64,000 nucleotides of DNA from Theobroma cacao (lineage: Eukaryota > Streptophyta > Magnoliopsida > Malvales > Malvaceae). The stretch is taken from the NCBI RefSeq assembly GCF_000208745.1, contig NC_030859.1, forward strand, positions 14,418,225-14,482,224. The letters are read 5' to 3'. The notes under the pieces are model-generated. The model saw nothing but the letters and a program-made list of their open reading frames with translations. It had not been told where the DNA came from and ran no database searches. Below, piece by piece: positions 22,728 through 34,543 of the stretch (position 1 is the stretch's first letter; each line of letters begins with the position of its first letter). Made by a program: the position numbers and the translations under genes.

Positions 22728-22915
22728 GCTCATGTACACTCCCACACCGCACATAGCTAGGTCATCATGTGCACTCCCACACCGCACATTACAATATCAT
22801 CATCAGCATCATGTGCTCTCCCACACTGCATATGGCATAAATCATCGACGTGTGCATTCCCACACCGTACATTACCGGCACCGTCATGTGCACTCCCACA
22901 TCGCACACTCACGGT
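22728..22915. repeat. ~40-bp array 'catgtgcactcccacaccgcacat'
   Basis: Five imperfect units of about 38-45 bp. The sister LTR has three units of a related but distinct type at 58477-58590. Confidence 0.75.
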
Positions 22916-25090
22916 TATAATTATCACACAATAGTACCATTCAATGCATAACATACACATCAACATAATGTAAGAACACATGAACTAATCACATTGCACA
23001 TTTCACAATATAAGAACATTTCATCAAGGGCTTGTTCCCTAGGTATATTTCAAAGCAAAAACAAATAAAATTTTCAAATGATTCATTCAAACACATATGC
23101 ATTTCCTAAAACAATTTAGATGCAAGTTCACTCACTTGTCTTTGTGGATTCTTTAATTGACTCCAACTTCCACTAATGCTTCAAGTGGAGATGTGGGGTC
23201 TCGTTGGAACCTATCACACACAATAGCATCACAACAACTAAATTGGCATGAATATTATTCCAAAAGCTATTTTCCTAAATCAAGTTTTACTAGTTATTCC
23301 TAACTAGCTTCCAATTACCATTTGATTGACTATTTATTCACACTACTCTAGTCACACTAGAAATAAATAAATAACCTTCAAAAATAAAACAGTCTACAAT
23401 TTAATTATTGACCATCATAAACAACCTAAAAATCAACCCTAACTCAATACTCACCTTCGTGAATTTGTAGTTAAATTCTTTTTCAAGAGTTTTCCTCAAG
23501 TTATTTGGAAAGGCTCTCTCTCTCCCTCTCTAAAACATCCAACTAGTGAGAGAAAGTATTGAAGAAAGACTTTTGAGGGTTCTTGAGGTGTAGAAGTGAA
23601 AAAACGCAAAGAATCCTATGAAAAAGTGTGCAAAAGCATGAGAATTGAAGTTACTTTGAGAAAGTTATGGAGGTTTCAAGGGATAGCTTACATGGAAGAT
23701 GGAAAATGTTTAGTGAGGAAGAAGGAGGGGAAGAAGAAGAAGAAGAAGCAGCTGGAAGTGAGGAGAAAGTGCTTGAAAAATTGGATATTTATCCTATAGT
23801 TGACTAAAGTTCCACTTATTTATAAAAATGCCATTGCATAGTTAACTTTGCCTTCTTCTTCTCTTTGGCTCAAACTTTTTACTCTTTTGACACTGAGAAA
23901 AGGTCCACAAAGATTAAAGGTACTCAAGTTCATAAAAACTTAAAAATTTAGACCCAAGACCCAAAATGACCATTTTACCCCAATCGTGAAAATTATCATT
24001 ATTTCTATTTTTTTCGTTTATTTCATTATTATATGCATCATTCATTTATTCCTTAGTTCTACTTAGACCTTCATAATATTAGAAAAACTCACTTCTAGGA
24101 GCTCACTAAAGAAATGACAAAACTACCCCTAACCCACATCATCGTGTCTACCTTTACTATAAATCTTTGAAGGTATAGGTTTCACAAGAACTTTCTACTT
24201 TCTTGTTTGTTCTTCAAAATTTGTTATACCTTTTGGTTAACACAGCTATTTCTTCATCATCTCTTTCTTCATTATCACATTCAACATTCTTTGCATTTTC
24301 CTCCTCAATTGCCTTGAGAGCAATACCTTTTCTCTTTGTTTCTCTTCTAATTGCTTCATCTAATTCTTTCTCATGCCTAAGAGTCATCTTATAAGTAAGC
24401 AATGATTCTAAGAGCTCATCAAGCATGAGAACATTCAAGTTTTTTGCTTCTTCAATGGCAGTAACTTTTAGGTCTCCATGACATGGGTAGACAATGAAGG
24501 ATTTTCTTCACCAGCTATGCATTTGGGAACTTTCTTCCTAAAGCGTTAAGAACTCTTATGATTTTGGTGAATCTTTCAAACATTTCTTTGATAAATTCCT
24601 AATCTTTCATTTAAACAACTCATAATCAAGTGTTAACATGCTAATCTTTGACTGTTTAACTTGACTAGTTCCCTCATAATAGTTTTCTAAATTATCCTAA
24701 ATTATTTTTGCTGTAGAGCACATAGCTACCCTATTGAATTTATCTTCTCTAAGAGCACACAAAATAGTTGTCACAGCTTTGTGATTCAACTGTATCAACT
24801 TTTTGTCTTTATCATGCTATTAAGCTCTAGTTTTAACGTGTTTTACACTATTTATAGTTTTTTTAGGAATATAAGGTCCATTAACAATAATATCTCAAAG
24901 ATCTAAATCAAAAGATTGTATAAAATTTTCAAACCTCATTTTCCAAAATGTATAGTTCTCCCTGTTAAACGAAAGAGGCCTTAATGTAGATTATCTTTCA
25001 CCAATAAAGCTTGAAGATGCCATGGTTATTACTTTAAGCATTTTGTATAGGATCTCTCAATGGTGGTTAAACTTGCAAAGAGTTAAGAAC

Positions 25091-25104
25091 CCATTCTGAT
25101 ACCA
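25091..25104 (-). other. primer-binding site of copia A
   Basis: The minus strand reads TGGTATCAGAATGG, complementary in type to the 3' end of initiator tRNA-Met. It is placed between the LTR end and the gag start codon. Confidence 0.75.
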
Positions 25105-25371
25105 ATTATTAGAAAAGATAAGCTTAAAGTAAAACTACCAAAAGGGGGGTGAATTAGTTGTTGATTAAAAATTCTCCCTTTTTCAAAAATCAATTCAACT
25201 ATGAAAGAATAAAATAATAAACTAGAGTATAAACTTAATAAGTAAAAAACAACAAAGTATGAAAGGACTCAGCAAGATTTTTATAGAGGTTCATCCTTCT
25301 AATGCGTACGTCCTCTCCCTTGATAGCACCAGGAGTTTGAATCCACTATCAGCTTACTTTTTCAAAATGAT

Positions 25372-25500
25372 CGGGCATAACCTTTACAACATGTCTTTTG
25401 CAAGATCAAGCATAACCTTCACAACTTGCCTTTTGCACGATCAAGCGTAACCTTCAAAACTTGGCTTTTGTAGGATCAGGTGTAACGTCTACTAAGACAT
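25372..25500 (-). repeat. 34-bp repeat in LTR A
   Basis: About four units such as 'gatcaagcataaccttcac' + 'aacttgccttttgca', period 34 bp, with small changes between units. Confidence 0.8.
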
Positions 25501-25896
25501 TGCCTTTTTAAGTTAAAGCACAACCTTTACACAAAAAAAAAAAGCCTTTTAAAGGATAAAGTAAAACCCCTTTACCCTTTGCTTGGAGGTATACCCAACA
25601 TAACAGTGGATTTTAATGAACCACAAACTAAAAACCTCTATAAAGGTTGATAAAAAATTTTTGGTTCAAAAATGTGAGAGCTTTTACAAAAATAAAAATG
25701 ATCAAAAAAGGTCTAAGCATAAGAAAGATCAGCTGAAGGATAAAGATATGAACTTTAAGCTCTTTCCTTGCTTAAAAGTGGGAACTTTTTGCACTCAACT
25801 GTTTCTCTTTTTTTTTTTGGCTCTTTTCCTCTTCAAAGATGATTTAAAATCTTTCAAAATACTTTTCTCTTCTTGCTTTACTGTCCTTAGAATGAA

Positions 25897-25904
25897 TATT
25901 TATA
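25897..25904 (-). promoter_or_regulatory. TATA box of copia A LTR
   Basis: The minus strand reads TCTATAAATATTC. It lies about 80 bp beyond the nearest palindrome and upstream of the 34-bp repeat. Confidence 0.6.
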
Positions 25905-25984
25905 GACTTTGAGATTTTATGCCTATTGTAGTAAGTCTTGAATCATTCCTTGTTCGTTCCAAGCAACTAGCAAAAGTTTGTTAG

Positions 25985-26515
25985 TTTTGTAAAATCGATT
26001 CTTTGTAGTTGAGTTGTCGATTCTTCACAAAGTTTGTAGCTTTTTGTATCTAAAGAATCAATTCTTCTCTTTTGAGATGTCGATTCTTCTACAACTGGGC
26101 ATAAAAGTGACACCTTTGCAATCTTGGACTATTGGTTCTTTTGCCTTAAGGTGTTTGTTCTTCACTGTGGACTAGCGCCAAAATTTGAATTCAAGCTTGA
26201 ATTTTGCCACTCCACTTTTATCTAGTTGTGCCATGCCTTTCTTGGTCACCAAATTTTTAAGTTGTACTTTTGGTGCTTCAAGAATTCACTTTTCCTCCTT
26301 ATAGAATCAATTCTTTCTTCTTTACTTTTCTCCTTCTACCTTCTATCTTTGCAAATCAATTCTTTATTTCTTCGGTGTCAGTTCTTCACAAGGTATGTAG
26401 CTTCTATCTTCCAAGAACCAATTTTTTATTTTCTCAGAATTGATTTTTCACTGTTGATCTTTGCTCGAGAACTAACTTATTTTTCTCTAGAATCAATTCT
26501 TCTTGAAATCAAAGA
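25985..26515. repeat. palindrome cluster AAGAATCGATTCTT in LTR A
   Basis: About ten decayed units built on GAATCGATTC (for example aatcgattctttg near 25993, gtcgattcttc near 26080, agaatcaattcttc near 26500). The central CG is kept in some and changed to CA or TG in most. Confidence 0.75.
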
Positions 26516-26842
26516 AATATATTTTGCTTATGTTGGTCCCAATAACATGTGCTAGAGAGGGGGTGAATAGCATAATTTGGCTCTTTCAAAAATTTTCTCT
26601 AAGTATAGACAAAGGCGAGACAAATGAAGGAATGAAAATACACCAAAAACAGAGTAAACAAGACAGCAAAATTTAGAGTGGTTCGGTCTAAGACCTACAT
26701 CCACTACCTTGATTATCTAACCAAGGATTTTTCAAACAATCTACTAAGAACCGGTGAAATTCTCAAGCTTTCACCAAGCTTTACTATGGCTTTTACAAGG
26801 CTCAGCCAAAACCTTTTATACTAGTTTTTCCCGAGCTTAACT

Positions 26843-26990
26843 ATAACCCAAAGTGGTTTTTCAAAAGCTCAACCATAACTTTTCACAATGGTTTTTCACG
26901 GGCTCGACCAAAACCCAAAGTGGTTTTTCAAAGGCTCAACCACTACCTACAACAATGGTTTTTCACGGGATCAACCAAAACCCAACAACT
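26843..26990 (-). repeat. ~69-bp repeat in the 3' LTR of element B
   Basis: 'cccaaagtggtttttcaaaggctcaacc' alternates with 'acaatggtttttcacggg(a/c)tc'. Two full copies are present here and one in the other LTR (about 34862-34935), which accounts for the 69-bp length difference between the LTRs. Confidence 0.8.
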
Positions 26991-27411
26991 AAATTTTCAA
27001 GGCTAAGTTATAACCTTAATACATTCAAGCAAACCTTGCTTGAAACAACCACTTAGAGTGACTCCCTCATTCTAAGAATACAATAAGAGAAGTAGAAGAA
27101 AGTACCTATGATCACTCGTTGATCTGATTGGTACAAGATTGAGTGCAAAATACAAATGCAAAGAGCAGGTGTTTAAGTGCAGACAAGTGCAGTGAAGATT
27201 TTTTTATTTTTCAACTCTCTATAGCTCAAATCTCATTCAAGGCTTTTAAAAAAAACTTATTTTTAATTATTGAAAGACCCTTTTATACTTGGAGAAGCAA
27301 CTCTGATGGCAGTTTGGCAGTTTTATGTCCGTTGGAAACAGTTGAGGATGAGTTCTAGCCGTTAATCTGTCTTATAGTGCTTTGGTTCAAATTGCAGACA
27401 GAGAGCTCTTA

Positions 27412-27502
27412 GTCTACTGACTTGGTCGACTAAGTTGGTTCTGTTTCAGGTTACAGATTCTGGCAGAGAGCAGTCAGTCGACTGACTTGGTCGACTAAGT
27501 TG
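27412..27502. repeat. palindrome cluster CAGTCGACTG in the 3' LTR of element B
   Basis: Two pairs of GTCGAC-type units; the second pair reads cagtcgactgacttggtcga. It lies 125-215 bp upstream of the TATA in LTR orientation. Confidence 0.85.
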
Positions 27503-27766
27503 ATTCTGTTTCTCAAACTCTTCAGCCCTGCCATTCCTCCAATTTGAAACTTGGTCAACCAACATTCTTCCTTGTTTCACTGATAAGCTTCCTCATTGTT
27601 AGATAGTTGCATCTTGTTATTTTTATCCCTCTTTTTCTTTTGATATACTATTTGAAGAGTTAATTAATTAATTTCATATATTAATTTTCCTACACACTTA
27701 AGTAAAGGTATTAGACACATATAAATGGGAATGTTTTATTATCATTAAAAACTAATGGAGCCAACA

Positions 27767-30700
27767 ATCTCTCCCTTTTTGATGATGACAAAAAATTCCT
27801 TGATTAACAGCATAGTGTCTTTTTACTCTTTTTAGTTTTCTGCAGAAAATGAGGATTGCTCCCCTTAAGTATATGCTCTCCCTTTGTGTGTGCATAGTTT
27901 GCTTACTTTATTCCAGCAAATTTTATTCTTGTCACATAGAAAATGACATTGTACATTTAGAGTATACATATGTGCATCAATATAGAGTGATTTGTAGCAA
28001 GTAAGTATTAACAGATTTGTCATTAAATTTTCAGTAGTAAGTGTTGCCAAATTTTCATTAAAGTTCCAGCAATTGTCAATCAGCTTATTGATTTTGGATT
28101 TTGTATACATTATTCATGATTCAATTGATATATTATATACACCATCTATATCTATTTTGAAACAGAAATTATTCACAATGCCACAACAAAAATCAATTAT
28201 CAGCATATAATTCAATATTAATGCAGTAGTAGATTTTGTCAACAACAGTAAAAATACCAAGGATAGCAAAATATCAACAAACTTCAATTTTCAGCAGTCA
28301 AACATCATAATCATATCAGCATCCATTTGTTAAACAACCATATAGATAACAAGATTAAAACCAAGTGTTCAAGTGCCATCATAGCACAAATAGCAGTTAA
28401 TCAAAAAGATGTTCTGAAATTGCCCCTGGACTATTTTGCTTCGTATCTTCCCTAAGTTCCTGCTCCTGGTTCCTCCACCCTAACATTCTTTTTATTATTT
28501 TTTGATTCCTCCTCCCTTTAGGATTCCACCATACTCCCCGTTTTTGATATGACAAAACTATGAGCATAATTTGCATTTGAAATGATTTTAAAATCTCCCC
28601 TTCAACATATGCATAAAATTAAATTTGCTCATAAACCTTCTCCCCCTTTTCGTTATATCAAAAAGGTTAAGAAGAGTGAGCATTAAACACTTAAGCTCAA
28701 GAAATAATAGTTAGCAAAATCCATCAAGAATATAAGCATGAAGACCATGAATATGTAACCATAAAGTCACCAAGTCATCATATATATGCACTTAACCACA
28801 TGAATATATACTATAAGCAAAATGTGCTCATAATGATTATGAAGTCCAACAAAGATGATCATAAAGATGTTCAATAAGCACATAAGCCATGTTTGAACTC
28901 CAATACAAATTGTTTAAGCTCAATATACCAATTGATAGATATAAGTAAAATCTCCCCTTTTGTAAAAGCACGATATCAATTACGAGAGATGGAATCATTT
29001 TAAAACTCATTATATCAATTGGTAAAGCACTAGTAGAGACTTCACGTATCACTAAGCATTCCAAGCATATCAACTTCAAGGCTCAAAACATTTAAGAAAG
29101 ATATGATCAATTTAAAGCTCAAGAAATAAGAGACAATTATAAAGCTTGATGCTAATTTTAAAGCTAGACACTAATTGAGAAAACTTAAGGCTTGATACCA
29201 ATTATGCATTTCAACATTCAAGTTTAAGTGAGAAGCAATATAAGGCACAATATCTATTTTGGTGTTTAGAAAGATGTTACCGGTACCGAAGAACACCAAA
29301 TGTTGAATCTCACCAAACCTTCTTGTTGAAGATCTTAATTCCTTATGATATCAAGGACAATGATTGACTCCCCCTTAAGAAATCATAAGCTCAACAAAAA
29401 TTGTTAGAGATCCTTAATAGATCAAGTATTAGGAGAGAAATCATGAGCCTAAAATAAATGAGCATTCATATGGATATTCAATTTATTTCCCTAATACTCA
29501 AGTATTCACGGAACCAAAAAAGTATGAGCATTTGAATATATGTTCAACATATGCATCACATACTCATATTTTCAAGAAGTATTTGCCTAGTAGTTCCTAA
29601 GCATGTCTAAGGTATCATTAGTCTTCAAGCACTATTCTCAATTATCATCAAGTATTATCAATCATCATCAAACATTCATTATTTATTCCCAATACCAATC
29701 AGCCAAGAAGTTTCACTCAAGCATTTTCAGGAAATTCCCTAATTCGTATACAAAAAATAGCAACTCAAGGAGAAATTAAAAAATATCATCATTAAGCATT
29801 CTTGGCGAGTATTCTTCCAAATCATTTTCAAGTGGTCATTCATCCAAGTCATTTGAAGGCAAGCAGAGCAAGAAGTATTCTCCAAATTGTATATGAAATT
29901 GTCAATTCAAGGAAAACTTTCACAAAAGGCATATCATTATTAATGAAGCATGACTAAAGCATTTTGCATTTATTGCAATCATGTATGAAAGTTATGATAA
30001 AAAAAGCACAAACATGATTACAAGAAATAACATGGCTATCTTCCTTAATCATGATTCCAATTTTGTTCATCAAAATGCAAGCATGAGTTTAATAGAGACA
30101 TATACCCATTCAAAAAATATGCAACCATTGAAGTTCAAGGTACATGCAATTTCTTAATAATTCATGATTCATGAGTGATATCAATTGTTATAGAATATTG
30201 AAAGTAAAGCACTCAACTCATGAGTATATTCAAAGTGAACATTCAATCATCAATGAATACCAATTATTAAGATTCGAGAAAGAGATATTTAATCAAAGCA
30301 CATTAGGTATTCATTGCTAACTAAAGCTATAGGCCATATTTTATTTGACATGTCAAGTTATTTACGGTAACCTATAAGCTAAAGTTGGATGCACACAAAA
30401 TCTTTAGATCATATAAACGTTAAAGCTCAATGAAGACATAGTTAACATTTAAATGCATATTCAAAATAAATTTCAACTATGTCAACTCACAATATATGCC
30501 ATGATCAAACTTGACAATTAAATTCATATTCAAATGTATAGCTCAAGTTAAGTTTTAAACTTCAAACCTTAAGGTCAAGGAAAATGAAAAATCATGTAAG
30601 CATGTGTCTTGACCAATATAGTAGATGAACCAAGAATATTTTCATTAAGTTCAATGAGTTCATCCTAATCGAATAAGTATGCATAATCAAGAAATCAATT

Positions 30701-33220
30701 TTGAAACAATCATTTGAGCACAAACGTAAAATATATTTCAAGAATTGTTCCTAGATTAGCATTTGAACATTTCAATTTTCATGAGAAGATATTTTCTATA
30801 TATGCAAATGAAAATCCAATCGGATTAACAAATTCAAGCATTGATGAAAAATTTCTCATATTTCTATTTTGTCATTGTAAATACATGAGAATTAATGGAA
30901 TCAATATGAGTGTCATGCTTGGGAATAAGTAGATTTATGTCATCAAAAAGGATTTCCCATTTTCAGCAAGTTTTGCAATTTTAAGAACATGTACTTGCAC
31001 CAAATGATCATGAAATTATTCATAATGCATGTTTTTAAAAGTCAAGAATCATCTTTGAAAAGGAAATTCAGTAAAGAAAATATTATAATGGACAAGAAGT
31101 AAAGTAAAAAGACATTTTGGAACTCAAAACCTGTCCATTTTGGCTTTAAAGCACTCAAGAGTCGACTGCATATCCCTTGGGTCCATTTTTTATCATTCCA
31201 GCAGCATTGTTTGCATTTTGTTCTCCAATAGTCGACTATCTATGTTAAAAAGTCAATTATGCTGGATTCCTGCACATTGAAAAGCTAGAAAAAAGAGCAA
31301 AACATGCAATGTTCCAAGGCATAATGATCTCAAAACATGGATTTGTGTGAGAACAATTTAGAATTTCATTTCAACCATGTTTGGAACATTATTTTGGACA
31401 TGTATGATCAAAGATTCTTCAAGAAAAACATGTGAACTCAAATTTTGGTTTTTATTGCTCATTGTTCACAAGTGCAAAAAAGTTGAAATGCTCATTTGAA
31501 GAATCATGCCTTTAATATGCTCAAACATATTCAATTTACATCATGATGCGTGACTATGACTTCTAACATGTATAATAAGTATTTAAACATGTTTAAGCAT
31601 AATAAGCATCAAATTTAGCATTTTCTACAATTTTTCAACTTATGGACAAAAATGCCCTTAAGGTTATTCAAGCAATCATTTGTAACAAGAACAAGATATA
31701 ATGGCATTTTCAACACAAGGTATGCTTGTTCAAGTTATATATCATTGAAATCATTATAATCTCAAGGATTCCAAACATTGCAAATAGATATGTTCTTTTT
31801 ATTGAAAAATTCCATCAATGTTAAATTATCACACCCAAAATCATGCTTAAAAAATCCCTTTCAATCAATTTTACCAATCATAAGAGAAATACCAAGCAAC
31901 ATCGAATTTGTGCAATTTATATAAATATATCAAATCAAGTTTGCTCAATCATGCTATATCATTAAAAAAAAAAATTAATTTCAATCAAAGAGAATAAAAA
32001 GATTTCACAAGAAAATCAATTGATAAATATTTAATCTTTCTTTGCAAACTTTTTAACTTGAAACATTCAAGATTAAACTTGCTTTGTGAAAAATCATAAG
32101 CTCAATGTCACTCAATTTTGTTTCATTATGCTCTAAATGATTTATGAAATATGTAATGGGCATAATGAATCATGTATATGCATGTCAAGGGTCATTTGCA
32201 AATATCTCACAATTATGTTCCAAAAATGCCTTTGTGACCATTCAAGCTTACAAGCAAATATGCACATCCAATAAGAACAAGTCATAAGTATTTTTCATTA
32301 TGAAACAAACTTGTCCAATTCATATATCATTCTAAACTTAAAGGATGACAACATTTTTCTCATATAAACTCATTTTGCTTTAAAAGTACCAATTCAAGTA
32401 GTCAAAACTTTCAAGCTCATTATCAACCATCTTGAACTATTCAAACAAGTTCTAGAATGTAAATCAAGATTGTGCAAATGGTCGACTTATGTTAGGCACA
32501 AGGAAATCAAGGACAATTTTTTTTTTAACTCAATTTTCCTTGTTTTAGGCTACTTGAATAAATGTGAGTGTAAGTCATCAAGTATGCTCATATTTCTATC
32601 ACATTATCCAACCTTTTATGTTTCAAAATTATGGGCAAAAATCATTTTTCCTCAAAGAAGTAGTATAGAAACAATGTCATAAATCATGAGGAAATTTTAT
32701 AGAAACAATTTTCCATAATCAATCAATCTTAATGAAACAATTTTCTCAAAATAAGGATGATGACATATTCAAGATCAAATATAAGTACATACTCCATCTT
32801 TAGATTCATACTTCCTTGCAACTTATAGCATGTATCATATCAAATCAAGTTGCATAGCCAAGATTTATCAATAAAGCTCAAAGAATTTTGCACTTAATAT
32901 TCAAGCAAGAATAGGCAACCAAAGTTTTCAATTAAGAAGAGCAAACAATTTTAGAAATCAAGATAAATCAATGAAACATTCAATAAATAAGCAATTAAAA
33001 ATCTCATTCAAACAAACAAAAGAGTTTTAGCATAAAGATCACCCATTTTCCTTTATGTGTTACTCAAGAGCACTCATTCTTCAAGAATTGTTTCTCCTTG
33101 CTCTAGCACACCTACAAGAGACATTTTTCATATGATCTTTGGTATCCAAATTGCTTTGGATCCTTGAAAGTTAGTCTCGTTGCATAAAGTTCCTTTTAGA
33201 ACTCAATTTTTTTTAATTTT
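27767..33220 (-). mobile_element. non-coding internal region of element B
   Basis: AT-rich with no protein domain on either strand. The part next to the 3' LTR (27767-29380) has at least six polypurine-type strings (plus strand ctccctttttg, ctccccttaag, ctccccttcaac, ctccccctttt, ctccccttttg, ctcccccttaag). At 31150-31260 two GTCGAC palindromes appear outside any LTR. The rest is rich in 'cattcaagca'-type phrases. Confidence 0.6.
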
Positions 33221-34486
33221 CTACACATTTCTTTTCCTAAAGCAATCATAGGGTAAATGTCCAGTTCTATCACATACAAAGCATCTAGGGGAGAAATCAT
33301 TAGCATTTCTTATGAAATTTGTGCTCTTTCTTGATGATTCTTTTCTTAAATTCTTAAGAGCAATATTTTCAGTAACAACAGCTTGTAAAGCATCTGTTCT
33401 GTTTTTCAACTCCAATTGTAGATTTTCAAAATCTGTTTTTGAATGTTCTAATTCAATTTGCAGAAAATTTCTTTGCTCAAAAACAGAGTTGAAATCATAT
33501 CTTATCTTTTCCAAATCATTTTCAAGAAATGCAGCTTTTCTTTTCGAAGTTTTATATTTTGATGCAAGCTTTTCAAACTCATCATAGAGACATTCATATT
33601 CATCTTGCAGCTCATCAATTGAAATATCACAAGAAGTAGAAGACACCTCGGATTCATCATCTTTGGCCCTCAAGCACAAGTTTGATCTTTCTTCCACTTT
33701 TTCATTTAATAAATCTTCAAATTTTATTTTTACATCAAAATTTCCTTTTTCCAAAAAGTCAATTTGCTCTTGGTAAGCTTTAAAATCCTTTTCCAAATTT
33801 TCATTTTCTTTTTCCAAATCAATTTTTGTTTTCATCAAAAATTCATTTTCAACATCGAGTGTGGAAATGATTTTCTTGTTCTTTATATTCATTTTCTCAA
33901 ACTCAAAAGCTAAATCCTCAAAAGCATCATATAATTCATTGAAAGCACATGAATTAAGTTCACATGATGAAGAAGTTACCTTTAACTCTTTAAGAGCCAT
34001 GAAGCATAATTTAATTTGATTTTAGGATATATCTTCACTTGATTCCTTGTCTCCATTTGTCATGTTGCTTGTTGAGCATTGATTCTCGCAAGAGTTGTCT
34101 TCCAATTTCTTTTCCATATTTGTTTCACCATGTAACTCTCCTAATTTTTACCAAATTTTCTTGGCACTTTTACACATGAACACTTTATCATATTCTCTAT
34201 AATCAAGTACACAAATAAAAGTATGCATAGCCTTAGAGTTAATTTGAACTTTCCTTATTTCAGCTTCTGTCCACCTACTTCTATGTTTGGGAGTTTTCTC
34301 ACCATTTATCGAATTTCTAATCATTGAAATGAAAGGACCATCGGTAATGGCATCCCATATCTCATAGTCAGTTGTCCTAATATATATTGACATCCTAGTA
34401 CTCTAATATGAGTAATTTGAGCCATCAAATAGAGGTGGTCTGTTTGTTGCTTGTCCCTCATCAACTATGAATTTTTTGAGAGCCAT
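33221..34486 (-). pseudogene. gag of element B, internally deleted
   Basis: The start codon at 34486 follows the PBS by about 45 bases and gives MALKKFIVDEGQ and a copia gag N-terminus with RPPLFDGSNYSY, then IWDAITDGPF, LNSKAMHTFI-like and CKSAKKIW. A stop follows. The usual central UBN2 block is missing: the sequence jumps near 34090 to the acidic tail. From 34000 to 33221 a 259-codon open stretch is rich in Glu, Lys and Leu heptads (long coiled coil, about residues 20-225). It ends with a knuckle CFVCDRTGHLPYDC (CX2CX4HX4C). This composition is that of Sirevirus-like gag C-termini. Two stops lie upstream of the coiled-coil part, so full-length gag cannot be made. Confidence 0.8.
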
Positions 34487-34530
34487 TTGGATCCTCCCAA
34501 AGGGTGTTAGACCTTAAAAATAGAGAACTA

Positions 34531-34543
34531 GCTCTGATACCAC
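34531..34543 (-). other. primer-binding site of element B
   Basis: The minus strand reads GTGGTATCAGAGC, the classic initiator tRNA-Met site of plant copia elements. It directly follows the 5' LTR end. Confidence 0.88.

Larger units (their letters stand above)
21588..24186 (-). mobile_element. solo LTR, gypsy type, inside copia A gag
   Basis: The plus strand starts TGTCACAGCTCAA at 21588 and ends GTTTCACA at 24186, with flanks agaat (21583-21587) and agaac (24187-24191). It is homologous along its length to the solo LTR at 57319-59942: the same 'gcccatta/gcccactaagcccaagcaa' start, 'tagcgaagtgacc..gggtgaagg', the GCTGCAG cluster and the GCACTCCC array. The minus orientation follows from the shared GTGACA 3' end. 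It lacks the first ~92 bp of the 57319-59942 copy at its 5' end. Confidence 0.78.
21240..25023 (-). pseudogene. copia A gag, split by a solo LTR
   Basis: The start codon at 25023 follows the PBS by about 70 bases. The first part (to 24187) shows FNRENYTFWKMRFENFIQ, a LNHKAVTTILCAL block and a long open stretch (24438-24214) with LESLLTYKMTLRHEKEL. The solo LTR 21588-24186 interrupts it. The frame resumes at 21587 and reaches a CCHC zinc knuckle (CYECKRLSHTKYEC, about 21510-21469) and a Ser/Asp-rich tail. This order is that of Sirevirus-type copia gag. If the LTR and one target copy are ignored the reading frame is continuous, so the LTR landed in a gag that was then open at this point. Other stops are present; protease and pol are absent. 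Confidence 0.78.
25107..26530 (-). mobile_element. 5' LTR of copia A, 3' part (rest at 35712-35992)
   Basis: On the minus strand the LTR starts TGTTAGCTTTATTATTC at 35992, runs to 35712, is interrupted by element B, and resumes at 26530 down to about 25107, next to the PBS. Unbroken length would be about 1.7 kb. It has the Sirevirus-like layout: palindromes (25985-26515), TATA (25897-25904), the 34-bp repeat (25372-25500) and a 'gggggtgaat' phrase near its end (about 25145). Confidence 0.75.
26531..27766 (-). mobile_element. 3' LTR of element B
   Basis: Contains GTCGAC palindromes at 27412-27502, a TATA (TATAAAAG, 27280-27287), and the 'cacaatggtttttcacggg' repeat at about 26840-26990. That repeat has one unit more than in the 5' LTR. 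Confidence 0.85.

Noticed and set aside
22600..22920. His/Tyr-rich open frame
   Set aside because: Produced by the ~40-bp array in the solo LTR; composition follows the repeat, not a protein.
23596..23799. Lys-rich open frame
   Set aside because: Lies in the leader part of a solo LTR and includes a GAA repeat; no domain, no homologous frame kept in the sister LTR.
32470..32682. 70-residue open frame in element B interior
   Set aside because: No domain, no codon bias, and the plus strand is opposite to the element's sense.
33312..33587. Open frame on the plus strand
   Set aside because: Antisense shadow of the coiled-coil part of the element B gag, with no domain.
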